Below, piece after piece: positions 41,514 through 50,662 of a DNA stretch of 64,000 bases. The translations under genes and the position numbers were made by a program. The DNA is from Aminipila sp963524205. Its GTDB lineage: Bacteria > Bacillota > Clostridia > Peptostreptococcales > Anaerovoracaceae. The notes below the pieces were generated by a model that saw only the letters and a program-made list of their open reading frames with translations, was not told the origin of the DNA and ran no database searches. The stretch is taken from the NCBI GenBank assembly GCA_963524205.1, contig CAURED010000014.1, positions 1 through 64,000 of the forward strand, written 5' to 3'. Position 1 is the first letter of the stretch; each line of letters opens with the position of its first letter.

Positions 41514-42947
41514 ATGAAAGCAATTATTCCTGAATTTGATGAGAAATCAACTAGGCCCCTTTATTTACAATTATATGATTATATAAAAAAAGAAATATTA
41601 TCAAATGAAATGAATCCAAATGAAAAACTTCCTTCACTCCGAAGTTTGGCAGAAAGGTTAAATCTTAGCATAACTACAGTAAATTTGGCATATAGCCAGT
41701 TGAACGTAGAAGGCTATATATATAGTAAGCCACAATCTGGATATTATGTAAGTAATATTTTACGCAGAGTTGAAGAGGCTTCTTTTAATGAAAAGAATGA
41801 AGTTGATAAAAATAGAGAAACTGAATATTCGCTATTCCCCGTAGACGTGGAAAAAAGAGATGAATCTTCGGTTTTTCAGTATGATTTGTCATGCTTTGAC
41901 TTTAATAAATGGAAAAAATGTATGAACAAGGTTTTCACTGAATATCCACATCTGCTTATGTTTGAAAGTGATCCGCAAGGTGAATTGGCTTTAAGGTATG
42001 AGATTTCGAAATATATATATCGATCCAGAGGGGTGATCTGTAATCCTGAACAAATTGTAATTGGTGCAGGAACACAACAGATTACCAGTCATTTATGTTT
42101 AATACTTTCTAAGCTTGGGATTAACCATGTAGCGGTGGAGGAACCAGGATATTCACCTGTTAAAAACATGTTTAGAGATAGGGGATTTGTTATGACTCCC
42201 GTTGATGTGGATAAGGAAGGAATTGAAATTGACAGGCTTCCGTCTAATATAAAATCTGCAGTGTATGTAAGTCCTTCAAACCAATTTCCTACGGGCGCGG
42301 TGATGCCTATAGGTAAAAGATACCAATTATTAGATTGGGCAAACCACAACAATAGTATAATAATTGAAGATGATTATGATAGTGAACTTCGATACTTTGG
42401 AAAGCCAATACCTGCATTGCAGGGTCTTGACAATCATCAGAGGGTTGTATATTTAGGTTCTTTTTCATCAACTTTATTTTCCTCTATAAAAATCAGTTAT
42501 ATGGTGTTACCAGAGAGGATGGCTTATATTTTTAAAGATATAAGTCATGGTTATACTCAAACCTGTTCCAAGACAGAACAACTTACATTAGCTTTATTCA
42601 TGGAACAGGGACTTTATCAGACAAATATTAAGAAATTAAGAAATTTATATTCCCAGAAATTGCAAAAGGTTTTAGGCTCTATTAATAAATATGGAAAGGG
42701 AATAATAAAACCTACCAATACTTCATCGGGAATTAACATGATAATAAATGTAGATAGTAAAAAAAGTGCAGAGCAGCTTTGTAGTGAGGCCAAAGTATTA
42801 GGTGTATCGGCTACACCGGTTTCTATATATGCAGATGATCCTACAGGTCAGCAATTAGCAGCCTTAGTATTTTATTATAATCAAATTCCTATTAACGAAA
42901 TTCAAGGCACAATAAAGGCATTAATAGAAAAATGGACATCCGTTTAA
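41514..42947 (+). CDS. MocR-type GntR regulator with aminotransferase-like domain lacking the PLP lysine
   Basis: A 477-residue protein: N-terminal GntR winged helix (residues 10-80, LPSLRSLAERLNLSITTVNLAY) joined to a fold-type I aminotransferase domain (120-470). The domain keeps SPSNQFPTGA and EDDYDSE (D287, expected to bind the cofactor nitrogen). The segment that normally reads FSKT is GSFSST (Ser319 in place of Lys), and the following R is K326. Without the Schiff-base lysine PLP could not be bound covalently, so it may sense another ligand or bind PLP loosely. Start is ATG 41514 with AAGGAAG upstream. The gene after it, a flavoprotein, is the nearest likely cotranscribed neighbour. Confidence 0.88.
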   Translation: MKAIIPEFDEKSTRPLYLQLYDYIKKEILSNEMNPNEKLPSLRSLAERLNLSITTVNLAYSQLNVEGYIYSKPQSGYYVSNILRRVEEASFNEKNEVDKNRETEYSLFPVDVEKRDESSVFQYDLSCFDFNKWKKCMNKVFTEYPHLLMFESDPQGELALRYEISKYIYRSRGVICNPEQIVIGAGTQQITSHLCLILSKLGINHVAVEEPGYSPVKNMFRDRGFVMTPVDVDKEGIEIDRLPSNIKSAVYVSPSNQFPTGAVMPIGKRYQLLDWANHNNSIIIEDDYDSELRYFGKPIPALQGLDNHQRVVYLGSFSSTLFSSIKISYMVLPERMAYIFKDISHGYTQTCSKTEQLTLALFMEQGLYQTNIKKLRNLYSQKLQKVLGSINKYGKGIIKPTNTSSGINMIINVDSKKSAEQLCSEAKVLGVSATPVSIYADDPTGQQLAALVFYYNQIPINEIQGTIKALIEKWTSV

Positions 42948-42974
42948 TCATGAAAAGCAGGAAAGGATTTTATA

Positions 42975-44207
42975 TTGGAAGATAAAAATATTTATGATGT
43001 GATAATAATTGGCGGGGGGGCTTCTGGCCTTTTTTGTGCAGCTGCCTATGGAAAAAAAGTAAAAGGTTTGATTTTAGAAAAATCAAATTTTACAGGTAGA
43101 AAATTGCTTATGTCTGGAGGTGGACAGTGCAATATTACTCACAGCGGTGACATTAAGGAATTTGTAAAACATTATGGGGAAAGCGGCAAAAAAATCCGTA
43201 GTTGTTTGTATAAATTTAATAACCAAGCTGTGGTTGATTTTTTTGAAGCCAAGGGAGTACCTATGCTTGAAAGGGAAGATGGTAAGATTTTTCCTAAATC
43301 TTTAGATGCTCGAGACGTTTTGGATGTACTTAGATCCTGTGGTGGTACAAATGGTTTTACTGTAAAGTATAAACATTCTGTTTGTAGATTACAGCACTTA
43401 AATGATAAATATGTAATTATATGTGATAATTTAGAAGAAAATAAGCAAGTAAAATTTGAAACTAACAAAGTGATTTTTGCTGCAGGTGGATGCTCTTATC
43501 CGTCAACCGGCTCAGATGGCAGTGCTTTTCAAGTTTTAGAGGATTTAGGTATAGAGATTATTAAACCAAAGCCTTCACTAGTTCCCATTTTTGTGCAGGA
43601 GTATCCTTACAGTGAGTTGTCTGGAATTTCTTTCTCTCCTGCATCAGTTAAAGTGAATGGCATAGAAAACTGTGAGGATTTGTTACTTACTCATACGAAC
43701 TTTTCAGGTCCTGCTGCAATTAATATTTCCCGTTATGTAAACACAGGAGATCAGTTAATTATTAATTATTTCCCGGGAAAAGGCTTTGAGGAAATATTTA
43801 CCGATTTTAAACAGAAAGTTCCAAAAAATAGTAAACAGACGATTAATTTTCTGTTAGAATATTTAGGTACGGCAATACCAAGGCGTTTTATTGAAAAGGT
43901 TTGTGAACGTATAGGAATTGAAAGCAGCCAGAAAGCTTCCAGCTTAACTGGCAAACAACTTAAAATGCTGGCAGAACTATTTACTAAAGATACCTTTTCT
44001 GTCAGTGGTACAGGTGGCTTTAATATGGCAATGGCAACAGCAGGCGGAGTCGCGTTAACAGAAGTTAATTTAAAGACGATGGAATGCAAAAAATATCCCG
44101 GACTTTTCATGATTGGAGAGGTTTTAGACGTAGATGGAGATACGGGTGGATATAATTTGCAATTTGCATGTTCCAGTGGATATTTAGCGGGAAATATAAC
44201 TTATTAA
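42975..44207 (+). CDS. NAD(P)/FAD-dependent oxidoreductase (HI0933/YhiN family)
   Basis: A 410-residue flavoprotein with the FAD-binding start IIIGGGASGLFCA, the family motif GRKLLMSGGGQCNITH and the C-terminal TGGYNLQFACSSGYLAG. The family is widespread and of unknown physiological role. The start is TTG 42975 with AGGAAAGG 8 nt upstream; no ATG is well placed. It begins 27 nt after the regulator gene. Confidence 0.85.
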   Translation: MEDKNIYDVIIIGGGASGLFCAAAYGKKVKGLILEKSNFTGRKLLMSGGGQCNITHSGDIKEFVKHYGESGKKIRSCLYKFNNQAVVDFFEAKGVPMLEREDGKIFPKSLDARDVLDVLRSCGGTNGFTVKYKHSVCRLQHLNDKYVIICDNLEENKQVKFETNKVIFAAGGCSYPSTGSDGSAFQVLEDLGIEIIKPKPSLVPIFVQEYPYSELSGISFSPASVKVNGIENCEDLLLTHTNFSGPAAINISRYVNTGDQLIINYFPGKGFEEIFTDFKQKVPKNSKQTINFLLEYLGTAIPRRFIEKVCERIGIESSQKASSLTGKQLKMLAELFTKDTFSVSGTGGFNMAMATAGGVALTEVNLKTMECKKYPGLFMIGEVLDVDGDTGGYNLQFACSSGYLAGNITY

Positions 44208-44240
44208 TATTTTTTATATCATATTTTGGGGGGAGAAAAA

Positions 44241-45476
44241 ATGAAACGTATTTTAGAAAGATTTATTGATTATGTACAGATTGACACAGAATCAGCTGAG
44301 GATGCTGGTGTTGTGCCTAGCACCAAGGGTCAATTTGACTTAGCTAATAAGCTGGCAGAAGAGTTAAAGCATTTAGGTGCAGTTAACATTAAAGTAGACA
44401 AACATGCCTGTGTAACTGCTAAAGTTCTTAGCAATCTGGAGGGTGGGGAAAAGGTACCAAGCATTGGATTTATTGCGCACTTAGATACAGCTCCTGATTG
44501 TTCAGGTAAAAATGTAAAACCACAGATATTTGAACATTATGATGGAGGTGAAATTATAATTAATAAAGAAAAGGATATCGTTCTCAATCCTAAAAATACG
44601 CCAGAACTTTTAAATTATGTTGGGAATACTATTGTCACTTCAGATGGGACAACTCTTTTAGGTGCAGATGATAAGGCAGGAATCGCTATAATTATGGATT
44701 CTCTTGAGAATATCAAAAATAACCCAGATATAAAACATGGAGATATTTGTGTGGCATTTACGCCAGACGAGGAAGTACAGGGCGGAGCTGAATTGTTTGA
44801 TATTGAAGGATTTGGAGCTGATTTTGCATTTACAATTGATGGGGATGGTATTGGTGAATTTAATCATGAAACTTTCAATGCTGCTGATGCACATGTTGAA
44901 TGTAAGGGAGTATGCATACATCCAGGAGCAGCTAAGAATAAAATGATAAATCCAATTGTGCTTGCCAATGAGTTTTTATCGGCTTTACCAAGAACAGAAG
45001 CTCCAGAAACTACAGAGGGAAGAGAAGGTTTTTATTATGTATATGAAATCTCTGGAGATACAGATGTTGCAAAGATCGATCTTCTTTTAAGAGATTTTGA
45101 CAGAAATGGCATGGAAAATAGAATGAATTTCCTTAGAGAAACTGCGTCAAAGATTAATGAAAAGTGGGGAAAGGATTATGTAACTGTTGATATAAAGACA
45201 CAATACTACAATATGAATGATTTTCTAGAAGGCCAAGAACATATTATTGAGACAACCTTAGAAGCATATAGGCAATGTAATCTTGAACCGACAATAGTAG
45301 CAGTCAGAGGCGGTACAGATGGTTCAACCTTATCCAGAAGAGGTCTTCCTACTCCAAACTTATTTATGGGCGGTCACAATTATCATAGCGTATCTGAATT
45401 TGCATCAGTGGAGGCTATGGAAAAAGCTAAAGATGTTGTAATTAAAATATTAGAATTATATGCGGAAAAAGCTTAA
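44241..45476 (+). CDS. pepT: Peptidase T (tripeptide aminopeptidase)
   Basis: Cytoplasmic zinc aminopeptidase that releases the N-terminal residue of tripeptides. The M20 motifs are complete: GFIAHLDTAPD (first zinc site), LGADDKAGIA, FTPDEEVQGG (general base Glu and metal), and GGTDGSTLSRRGLPTPNLFMGG. Length 411 residues matches PepT. GGGGGGAG precedes ATG 44241; the apparent earlier TTG lies on that site. Confidence 0.95.
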   Translation: MKRILERFIDYVQIDTESAEDAGVVPSTKGQFDLANKLAEELKHLGAVNIKVDKHACVTAKVLSNLEGGEKVPSIGFIAHLDTAPDCSGKNVKPQIFEHYDGGEIIINKEKDIVLNPKNTPELLNYVGNTIVTSDGTTLLGADDKAGIAIIMDSLENIKNNPDIKHGDICVAFTPDEEVQGGAELFDIEGFGADFAFTIDGDGIGEFNHETFNAADAHVECKGVCIHPGAAKNKMINPIVLANEFLSALPRTEAPETTEGREGFYYVYEISGDTDVAKIDLLLRDFDRNGMENRMNFLRETASKINEKWGKDYVTVDIKTQYYNMNDFLEGQEHIIETTLEAYRQCNLEPTIVAVRGGTDGSTLSRRGLPTPNLFMGGHNYHSVSEFASVEAMEKAKDVVIKILELYAEKA

Positions 45477-45510
45477 TTTAAAGTGATTTAATATATAGGG
45501 GGCATATTTG

Positions 45511-46989
45511 ATGAGCAGCATGAATCAAAATGGTATAACCAGTTATTTACTTCAGCATAAGGAATGTGACCCTATATCCTTTCATATGCCAGGCCATAAA
45601 GGCTCTGATTTATATAAAAGGTATGGGTATGAGTATTTTCTTAGTCATATAATGGATTGTGACATTACAGAGATTGATGGAGCAGATAATTTATTTCAGG
45701 CAGAAAGTATTATCTTGAATACCATGAATGTGTATAAAGAGCTTTACGAAGTTAGAGAGTCCTATTTACTTGTAAATGGAACCAGCTGCGGCTTGATAGC
45801 TGCTATTATGTCCTCTGTCAAGTCAGAAGGTAAGTTAATTATGGCGAGAAACTGCCATAAATCCGTATTCAACGCTCTTACACTGGGAAATATTTCTCCA
45901 GTATATGCCTACCCAGAACTAATTCAAGAATTTCAAATTAGTGGAGAAATATTACCTACAGAAATAGAAAAGTTACTGGAAGAAAATCCTGACGCTGAAG
46001 CAGTAATCATTCCAAGCCCTAATTACTATGGAATCTGCAGTGATGTAGAAAGAATTGCAGAGATTGTGCATAAAGAGGGAAAGCTATTGATTGTGGATCA
46101 GGCTCATGGTGCCCATTTAAAGTTCTTTAGCAGATTTATGGATTGTGAAACTGGTTTGGATAAAGAGTGGTATTCATTGCCAAGGCCTGCTGAAGAGTGT
46201 GGTGCAGATATTGTTGTGAATAGCATTCATAAAACTTTAGCCTCTTTTACGCAAAGTGCAGTTATGAATGTAGTTACAGATAAAGTTGATTTAGGCGTAC
46301 TTGAGGATAAACTACAGGCAGTTGAAAGTACAAGTCCTTCCTATTTGCTCATGGGATCGTTAGATATTAATGCTGATTTGATTAAAACAAATGGCAGCCT
46401 TTTAATTAAAAAATGGAGAGAGAATCTAATGGATTTTTATAAGGAAGCAGACAAGATTAAAGGCTTAAGGATTATTAATACAGGCGCCAATATGGATTGG
46501 ACTAAAATAAACCTGGATATGAGTCAGTGTGGTATATCAGGGCATGAATTAGAAAAGCTTTTGATCGAAAAGAACATTTTTGTAGAACTTGTAACTGGGA
46601 GTATTGTCATGTGTATGACGGGCATTGGCAATGTTAAGTCGGATTATGACAATTTACTTGAAGCGTTAAGACATATAAGCAGTGTAAATTTAAAATTTCA
46701 GAAACTAGAATACAAAAATCAGAAAGATAACTTCGCTGAGTTAATAAAGGCTATACCAAAGCAGGAAATATTGCATAAATTACCTAAGGAAAAACAGTAT
46801 GTAGCTTTAGATAACGCACAGGGATATATTTGTGCCAGTTCCATTATTCCATATCCACCAGGAATTCCTCTTATTTGCCCAGGGGAAATAATTAGTAAAG
46901 AGGCAATAGAATATGTAAAGGCACTTAGAACTGCTGGTGAAAAAGTTATGGGAATTAATGAAAATAACCAAGTAGTTGTTGGAAAGTAA
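45511..46989 (+). CDS. Orn/Lys/Arg decarboxylase family protein
   Basis: A 492-residue PLP enzyme of the major group of lysine/ornithine/arginine decarboxylases (SpeA/YaaO-like short form). Seen are ISFHMPGHKG near the start, VDQAHGAH (cofactor Asp) and the Schiff-base lysine in NSIHKTLASF; the C-terminal region has the conserved YPPGIPLICPGE. The amino acid used cannot be told from sequence. It would supply a polyamine or buffer acid stress. Start is ATG 45511. A strong terminator follows. Confidence 0.9.
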   Translation: MSSMNQNGITSYLLQHKECDPISFHMPGHKGSDLYKRYGYEYFLSHIMDCDITEIDGADNLFQAESIILNTMNVYKELYEVRESYLLVNGTSCGLIAAIMSSVKSEGKLIMARNCHKSVFNALTLGNISPVYAYPELIQEFQISGEILPTEIEKLLEENPDAEAVIIPSPNYYGICSDVERIAEIVHKEGKLLIVDQAHGAHLKFFSRFMDCETGLDKEWYSLPRPAEECGADIVVNSIHKTLASFTQSAVMNVVTDKVDLGVLEDKLQAVESTSPSYLLMGSLDINADLIKTNGSLLIKKWRENLMDFYKEADKIKGLRIINTGANMDWTKINLDMSQCGISGHELEKLLIEKNIFVELVTGSIVMCMTGIGNVKSDYDNLLEALRHISSVNLKFQKLEYKNQKDNFAELIKAIPKQEILHKLPKEKQYVALDNAQGYICASSIIPYPPGIPLICPGEIISKEAIEYVKALRTAGEKVMGINENNQVVVGK

Positions 46990-47002
46990 GGGGCATATTA
47001 AA

Positions 47003-47040
47003 AAGGCAGCTGGACAAAGATGTCCAGCTGCCTTAAATTT
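47003..47040. terminator. Terminator after the decarboxylase gene
   Basis: AAGGCAGCTGGACA (47003-47016) and TGTCCAGCTGCCTT with a 4-nt loop, followed by AAATTTA. Very stable stem, no clean T-run, but it lies between convergent genes. Confidence 0.7.
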
Positions 47041-47050
47041 ATGAACGATG

Positions 47051-49219
47051 TTATTTAAAGTATTTTGATATAAAGTCTGGTGCAGTGTCAAAATCATAGT
47101 AAATACTATCAGAATGTGTTTCTGTAACTCCATTCATTTGTTTAAACACTATGTAGCCTTCATAATATTTATCAAAATTGTTTTGTGTACTATAATATGT
47201 GTTTAAAATTTCTTCAATTTGTTTTTTATCTGTAATTATAAGTTGCTTCGTATTTTCTTCCCCCGTTTTTTGAGATTCTTCTGTAACGTATCTATCGTCA
47301 TCTATAGAGTTGCTTCCTTCAGTATCTTTATCAATGTTTCGCTCAGAAAATATGATCTTTTGTATCATATCCGCATTATATTCTAAGTATTTAGAATAAC
47401 CATTGTCTTTTAACCATTTAATCGTATTAATATCCGTTAATAAAACACTTATATCTAAAGTGCTTTTTTGAATTTTATCCTTTTCATCTAAAGATTTATA
47501 GTCAAGATACATATTGCAATAAGAATGTTTTTGACTTAAGTAGTCCTCATATGTTCTATGTTGGAAATCCTTCTCCATTGCATCCAGTAAGCCAGAAATT
47601 TTATTTGTATCAGTTATTATAAGGTTAGAAGCAGCAGCATCATCATAAAAATAAATATTGCTTAAAGTCATACGGTTCATTTCTTCATAGTTTAAATTAT
47701 TAAATGAAAAATAATTTTTAAATTCTGATGATTCATAAAGCTGTTTAAGAGGCTTATTATGTATCATTTCCTTATAGGATAAAGTATATAATCTTTGAAA
47801 ACCTAAAGGATTAGATATATCATAATATAAGCTAATAGGATAGGTTTGTATATTTAAGTTCTGCTCCTTTTCTATTTTACTCTTTTTATTAACTATATCC
47901 TGGTGTAATGCAATTAGGACCTTAACATTTTTAGGATCACAGTAATAAAAGCCATTAGTTTTGGATTCAGAGCTTGAAGATTTAAACGAATTTATGGTGT
48001 AACGGTCACCATTATTTACAAAATCGAAACTTGTTGATACTACTCCACTAACTTTGCTGATATTTGGAACTCTGTTTTCAAAACCCATTAAATCCAAGGT
48101 TATTGAGCATATAAAAAGAGAGGCTATCAAGGCAAATAATCCAAAACTTTTTATAGATTGTTTATTAAATACACGAGGGGTTTTAAGTACAATCATTCTG
48201 CCAATAATAAACGCTATGATTGCACCAGCTATAAGTCCTGCATAAAAGTATACATCACTTGTCTGCGTATCATTATTACTGCTGCTTAAAGACTTGAAGT
48301 AATAACCCATCAGAGACATTCCGAAATATGCTATTAAATAACATATAGCAGGTATCATAAAATTAAATATAATTGAATCTCCCGATTTTTCCATTTCACG
48401 TTTTTGATATAAGAGACCTGAAACTATTAAAATAATAAGGGTTAATATTATGTAATATATCTGAAACGGAATTGTAAAGCTTTCATCACTGGCAAATACT
48501 TGTGTGAAGGGGGACAAACCAACAAGTATTTTTTCATGTATACCCGTTGAAGTAAATCCAAATAGGTAACTTGAACAATAGGTTACAAATGTTAAGTATA
48601 ATGCTGGAGCAAGGAAATTAAAACCAAAGGCTAACACCAGGTGCATCACAGTATTACCTGTTATCATACCAGCAAATACGGATATAGCATAAATAACTAA
48701 TACAATGAGGAGCGAATGCCAAAACCACTGAAGTACATTGCTTCTAGTAAAAATATTTACAGCACTGTCTGTTAAAGCTGACATTTTTTCGTAATCAACA
48801 TACATGTAATAATCATAAGTAGGTTTTGCTATAGCTTGAAGTATAAGTTCATTTGCTATAAGTGGAAGCACAATTAGGATTAACCCAGAAACCAGACTGC
48901 TATTAAAAAGCTGAGCTCTTGTAAACGGCATAGAATGCATTGTTGTTACTGAGCTTGAACTTTGAAGATATCTAAATACTATTACCGCAGCAATAATAGG
49001 CAGAATTAAATGTATGGCCATAAAAAAAGGCTGCTTGTTTGTAAGGCACATTTCAATATAGCCGTACATATTAGTTATGTCACCATAGCTCATTAAAATA
49101 GGAAATACGCTTGACAAAAAATATGCTAAAAAAGCTAAAGCTGGTATTGCCCAGAATCTTCTAAGATTCTCCTTTACTAGAGGAATAGAAACACTAAAAT
49201 ATAATGCTTTGGATTTCAT
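47051..49219 (-). CDS. ABC transporter permease (ABC-2 type, large)
   Basis: A 722-residue membrane protein with about 10-12 membrane segments in residues 20-400 and a large soluble C-terminal domain (about 400-722) that I cannot name with certainty. The N-terminal half resembles BcrB/YtrC-type permeases. It partners the adjacent ATP-binding gene, overlapping it by 26 nt. Substrates of YtrA-linked transporters are mostly unknown; some respond to cell-wall antibiotics. Start is ATG 49219, with GGAGG upstream. Confidence 0.8.
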   Translation of the reverse strand: MKSKALYFSVSIPLVKENLRRFWAIPALAFLAYFLSSVFPILMSYGDITNMYGYIEMCLTNKQPFFMAIHLILPIIAAVIVFRYLQSSSSVTTMHSMPFTRAQLFNSSLVSGLILIVLPLIANELILQAIAKPTYDYYMYVDYEKMSALTDSAVNIFTRSNVLQWFWHSLLIVLVIYAISVFAGMITGNTVMHLVLAFGFNFLAPALYLTFVTYCSSYLFGFTSTGIHEKILVGLSPFTQVFASDESFTIPFQIYYIILTLIILIVSGLLYQKREMEKSGDSIIFNFMIPAICYLIAYFGMSLMGYYFKSLSSSNNDTQTSDVYFYAGLIAGAIIAFIIGRMIVLKTPRVFNKQSIKSFGLFALIASLFICSITLDLMGFENRVPNISKVSGVVSTSFDFVNNGDRYTINSFKSSSSESKTNGFYYCDPKNVKVLIALHQDIVNKKSKIEKEQNLNIQTYPISLYYDISNPLGFQRLYTLSYKEMIHNKPLKQLYESSEFKNYFSFNNLNYEEMNRMTLSNIYFYDDAAASNLIITDTNKISGLLDAMEKDFQHRTYEDYLSQKHSYCNMYLDYKSLDEKDKIQKSTLDISVLLTDINTIKWLKDNGYSKYLEYNADMIQKIIFSERNIDKDTEGSNSIDDDRYVTEESQKTGEENTKQLIITDKKQIEEILNTYYSTQNNFDKYYEGYIVFKQMNGVTETHSDSIYYDFDTAPDFISKYFK

Positions 49220-50090
49220 TGTCAGCACCTCCTAATTCATATATAAATATTTCTTCAAGAGTAAGTGGAAGTATGTCAAACAGAACAGGTTTACTTTCAA
49301 GTATAATTTGTTCTACGAGGTCTTTTTTATCTCGTATAATAAGTAAATCTACGGTTCCTCTTACTTCATGGTGAAGAACGTTCAAATTTTCATAAGGGTT
49401 TTCAGGCTTATCTTTATAGGCCACCTGAATTTTGTGTATGTCAGATTTTAACTCATCCAAATCACGTTCCATAACCATGTGACCTTTTGAGATAATACCT
49501 ATGGAATCACATATTCCCTCCAGTTCTTTTAAATTGTGCGAAGATACAAGAACAGTCATTTCTCTTTCAGCTACATCCTCTACAATATATTTCCAGACAA
49601 GCTTTCTTACAATTGGGTCAAGACCATCGATAGGTTCATCTAGAATCAGATAATCAGGCATTGTTGACATAGTTAATATAAATGCTGCTTGCTTTTGCAT
49701 TCCCTTGGAGAACCTTGCCAGCTTGTTTATTTCATTTAGGCCAAATTGAGTTAACATGTGGTTATATCTTTCCTGATTCCAGCAAGGGTACAGTGACTTG
49801 TAAAATTTAGACATTTCTTTCAGGTTATAAGTAGAAAAGAAAAATAAATCATCTGGGATAAACCCCATTTTTTGTTTCACATCTTTATTGTCAAAAACCT
49901 CTTGGCCTTCAATGGTTATTTGACCTGAGTCGGGTTTTACTATGCCAGTAATATGCTTTATGATAGTAGTTTTTCCCGCACCATTTGTGCCTACCAAACC
50001 ATAAATAGATCCTTTGTTTACGTTAATGTTTAAATCAACTAAGGCTTTAAACTGGTCAAAGTTTTTATTTACATCTATAACTTTAATCAT
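49194..50090 (-). CDS. ABC transporter ATP-binding protein
   Basis: A 298-residue ATPase: Walker A GTNGAGKTT, a Q-loop segment GFIPDDLFFF, signature FSKGMQKQ (variant of LSGGQ), Walker B YLILDEPIDGLD and switch His in SSHNLKE. It energises the neighbouring permease. It overlaps the upstream regulator gene by 4 nt and the permease by 26 nt, typical of a coupled operon. Confidence 0.9.
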   Translation of the reverse strand: MIKVIDVNKNFDQFKALVDLNINVNKGSIYGLVGTNGAGKTTIIKHITGIVKPDSGQITIEGQEVFDNKDVKQKMGFIPDDLFFFSTYNLKEMSKFYKSLYPCWNQERYNHMLTQFGLNEINKLARFSKGMQKQAAFILTMSTMPDYLILDEPIDGLDPIVRKLVWKYIVEDVAEREMTVLVSSHNLKELEGICDSIGIISKGHMVMERDLDELKSDIHKIQVAYKDKPENPYENLNVLHHEVRGTVDLLIIRDKKDLVEQIILESKPVLFDILPLTLEEIFIYELGGADNEIQSIIF

Positions 50091-50470
50091 TTATTGTCAC
50101 CTCTTTCTTCAAGTAATTGAAGAACCATCTCTTTTATTTCTTCAAAGCTCAAACCAAGGAAATATAATTCCCTAAGATCATTTTTTATTCGATTTCTAAT
50201 TTCCTCTAGTTGGATGGGACTTATACTTGTTTTTTTAGGAACAGCAACAAAAGTACCCAGACCAGTAACTGTATATACATAACCTTGATATTCAAGTTCA
50301 CGGTATGCCTTCTGAATTGTATTTGGGTTTACTGTTAGAGTTTTAGATAATTCTCTGACAGAGGGCAGTTTATCTTCAGGTTGTAAAACTTCTGCTATAA
50401 TTAATTCTTTGAGGTTATCAACAACTTGTTCGTATATCGTTTTTCTGCTCTTTAAATCTAGCTGGAACAT
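50087..50470 (-). CDS. YtrA-family GntR transcriptional regulator
   Basis: A 127-residue GntR-type regulator with winged helix EDKLPSVRELSKTLTVNPNTIQKAYRELE and only a short helical C-terminal part, as in the YtrA subfamily, which controls ABC exporter operons. Start is ATG 50470 with AGGAGG upstream (the GTG at 50479 overlaps it). The operator 28 nt away matches the YtrA consensus, so the regulator probably represses itself and the transporter. Confidence 0.9.
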   Translation of the reverse strand: MFQLDLKSRKTIYEQVVDNLKELIIAEVLQPEDKLPSVRELSKTLTVNPNTIQKAYRELEYQGYVYTVTGLGTFVAVPKKTSISPIQLEEIRNRIKNDLRELYFLGLSFEEIKEMVLQLLEERGDNK

Positions 50471-50497
50471 ACAAAGCACCTCCTTTATAATATTACA

Positions 50498-50522
50498 AGT
50501 GTACTACGCATATTAATACACT
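50498..50522. promoter_or_regulatory. YtrA-type operator overlapping its promoter
   Basis: AGTGTA-13 nt-TACACT, identical to the YtrA operator pattern known from Bacillus subtilis. On the minus strand TTGACA (50527-50522) forms the -35 and TACACT (50503-50498) the -10 with 18-nt spacing, so the operator arms overlap both promoter boxes; binding would block RNA polymerase. Confidence 0.82.
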
Positions 50523-50546
50523 GTCAATGAACAAATCTTATTTTAC

Positions 50547-50575
50547 TTGATTTTATTTGCATTAAGTAATACAAT
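50547..50575 (+). promoter_or_regulatory. Promoter of asnA
   Basis: TTGATT (50547-50552) and TACAAT (50570-50575) spaced 17 nt, about 80 nt before the asnA ATG. Confidence 0.6.
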
Positions 50576-50662
50576 ATATAATGAGTTTTTGTTCAGAAGA
50601 GCAAATAAAATATAAAATTATTGTATTAGAAAATATATTTCACATAAAAGGAGAAGAAGTTT

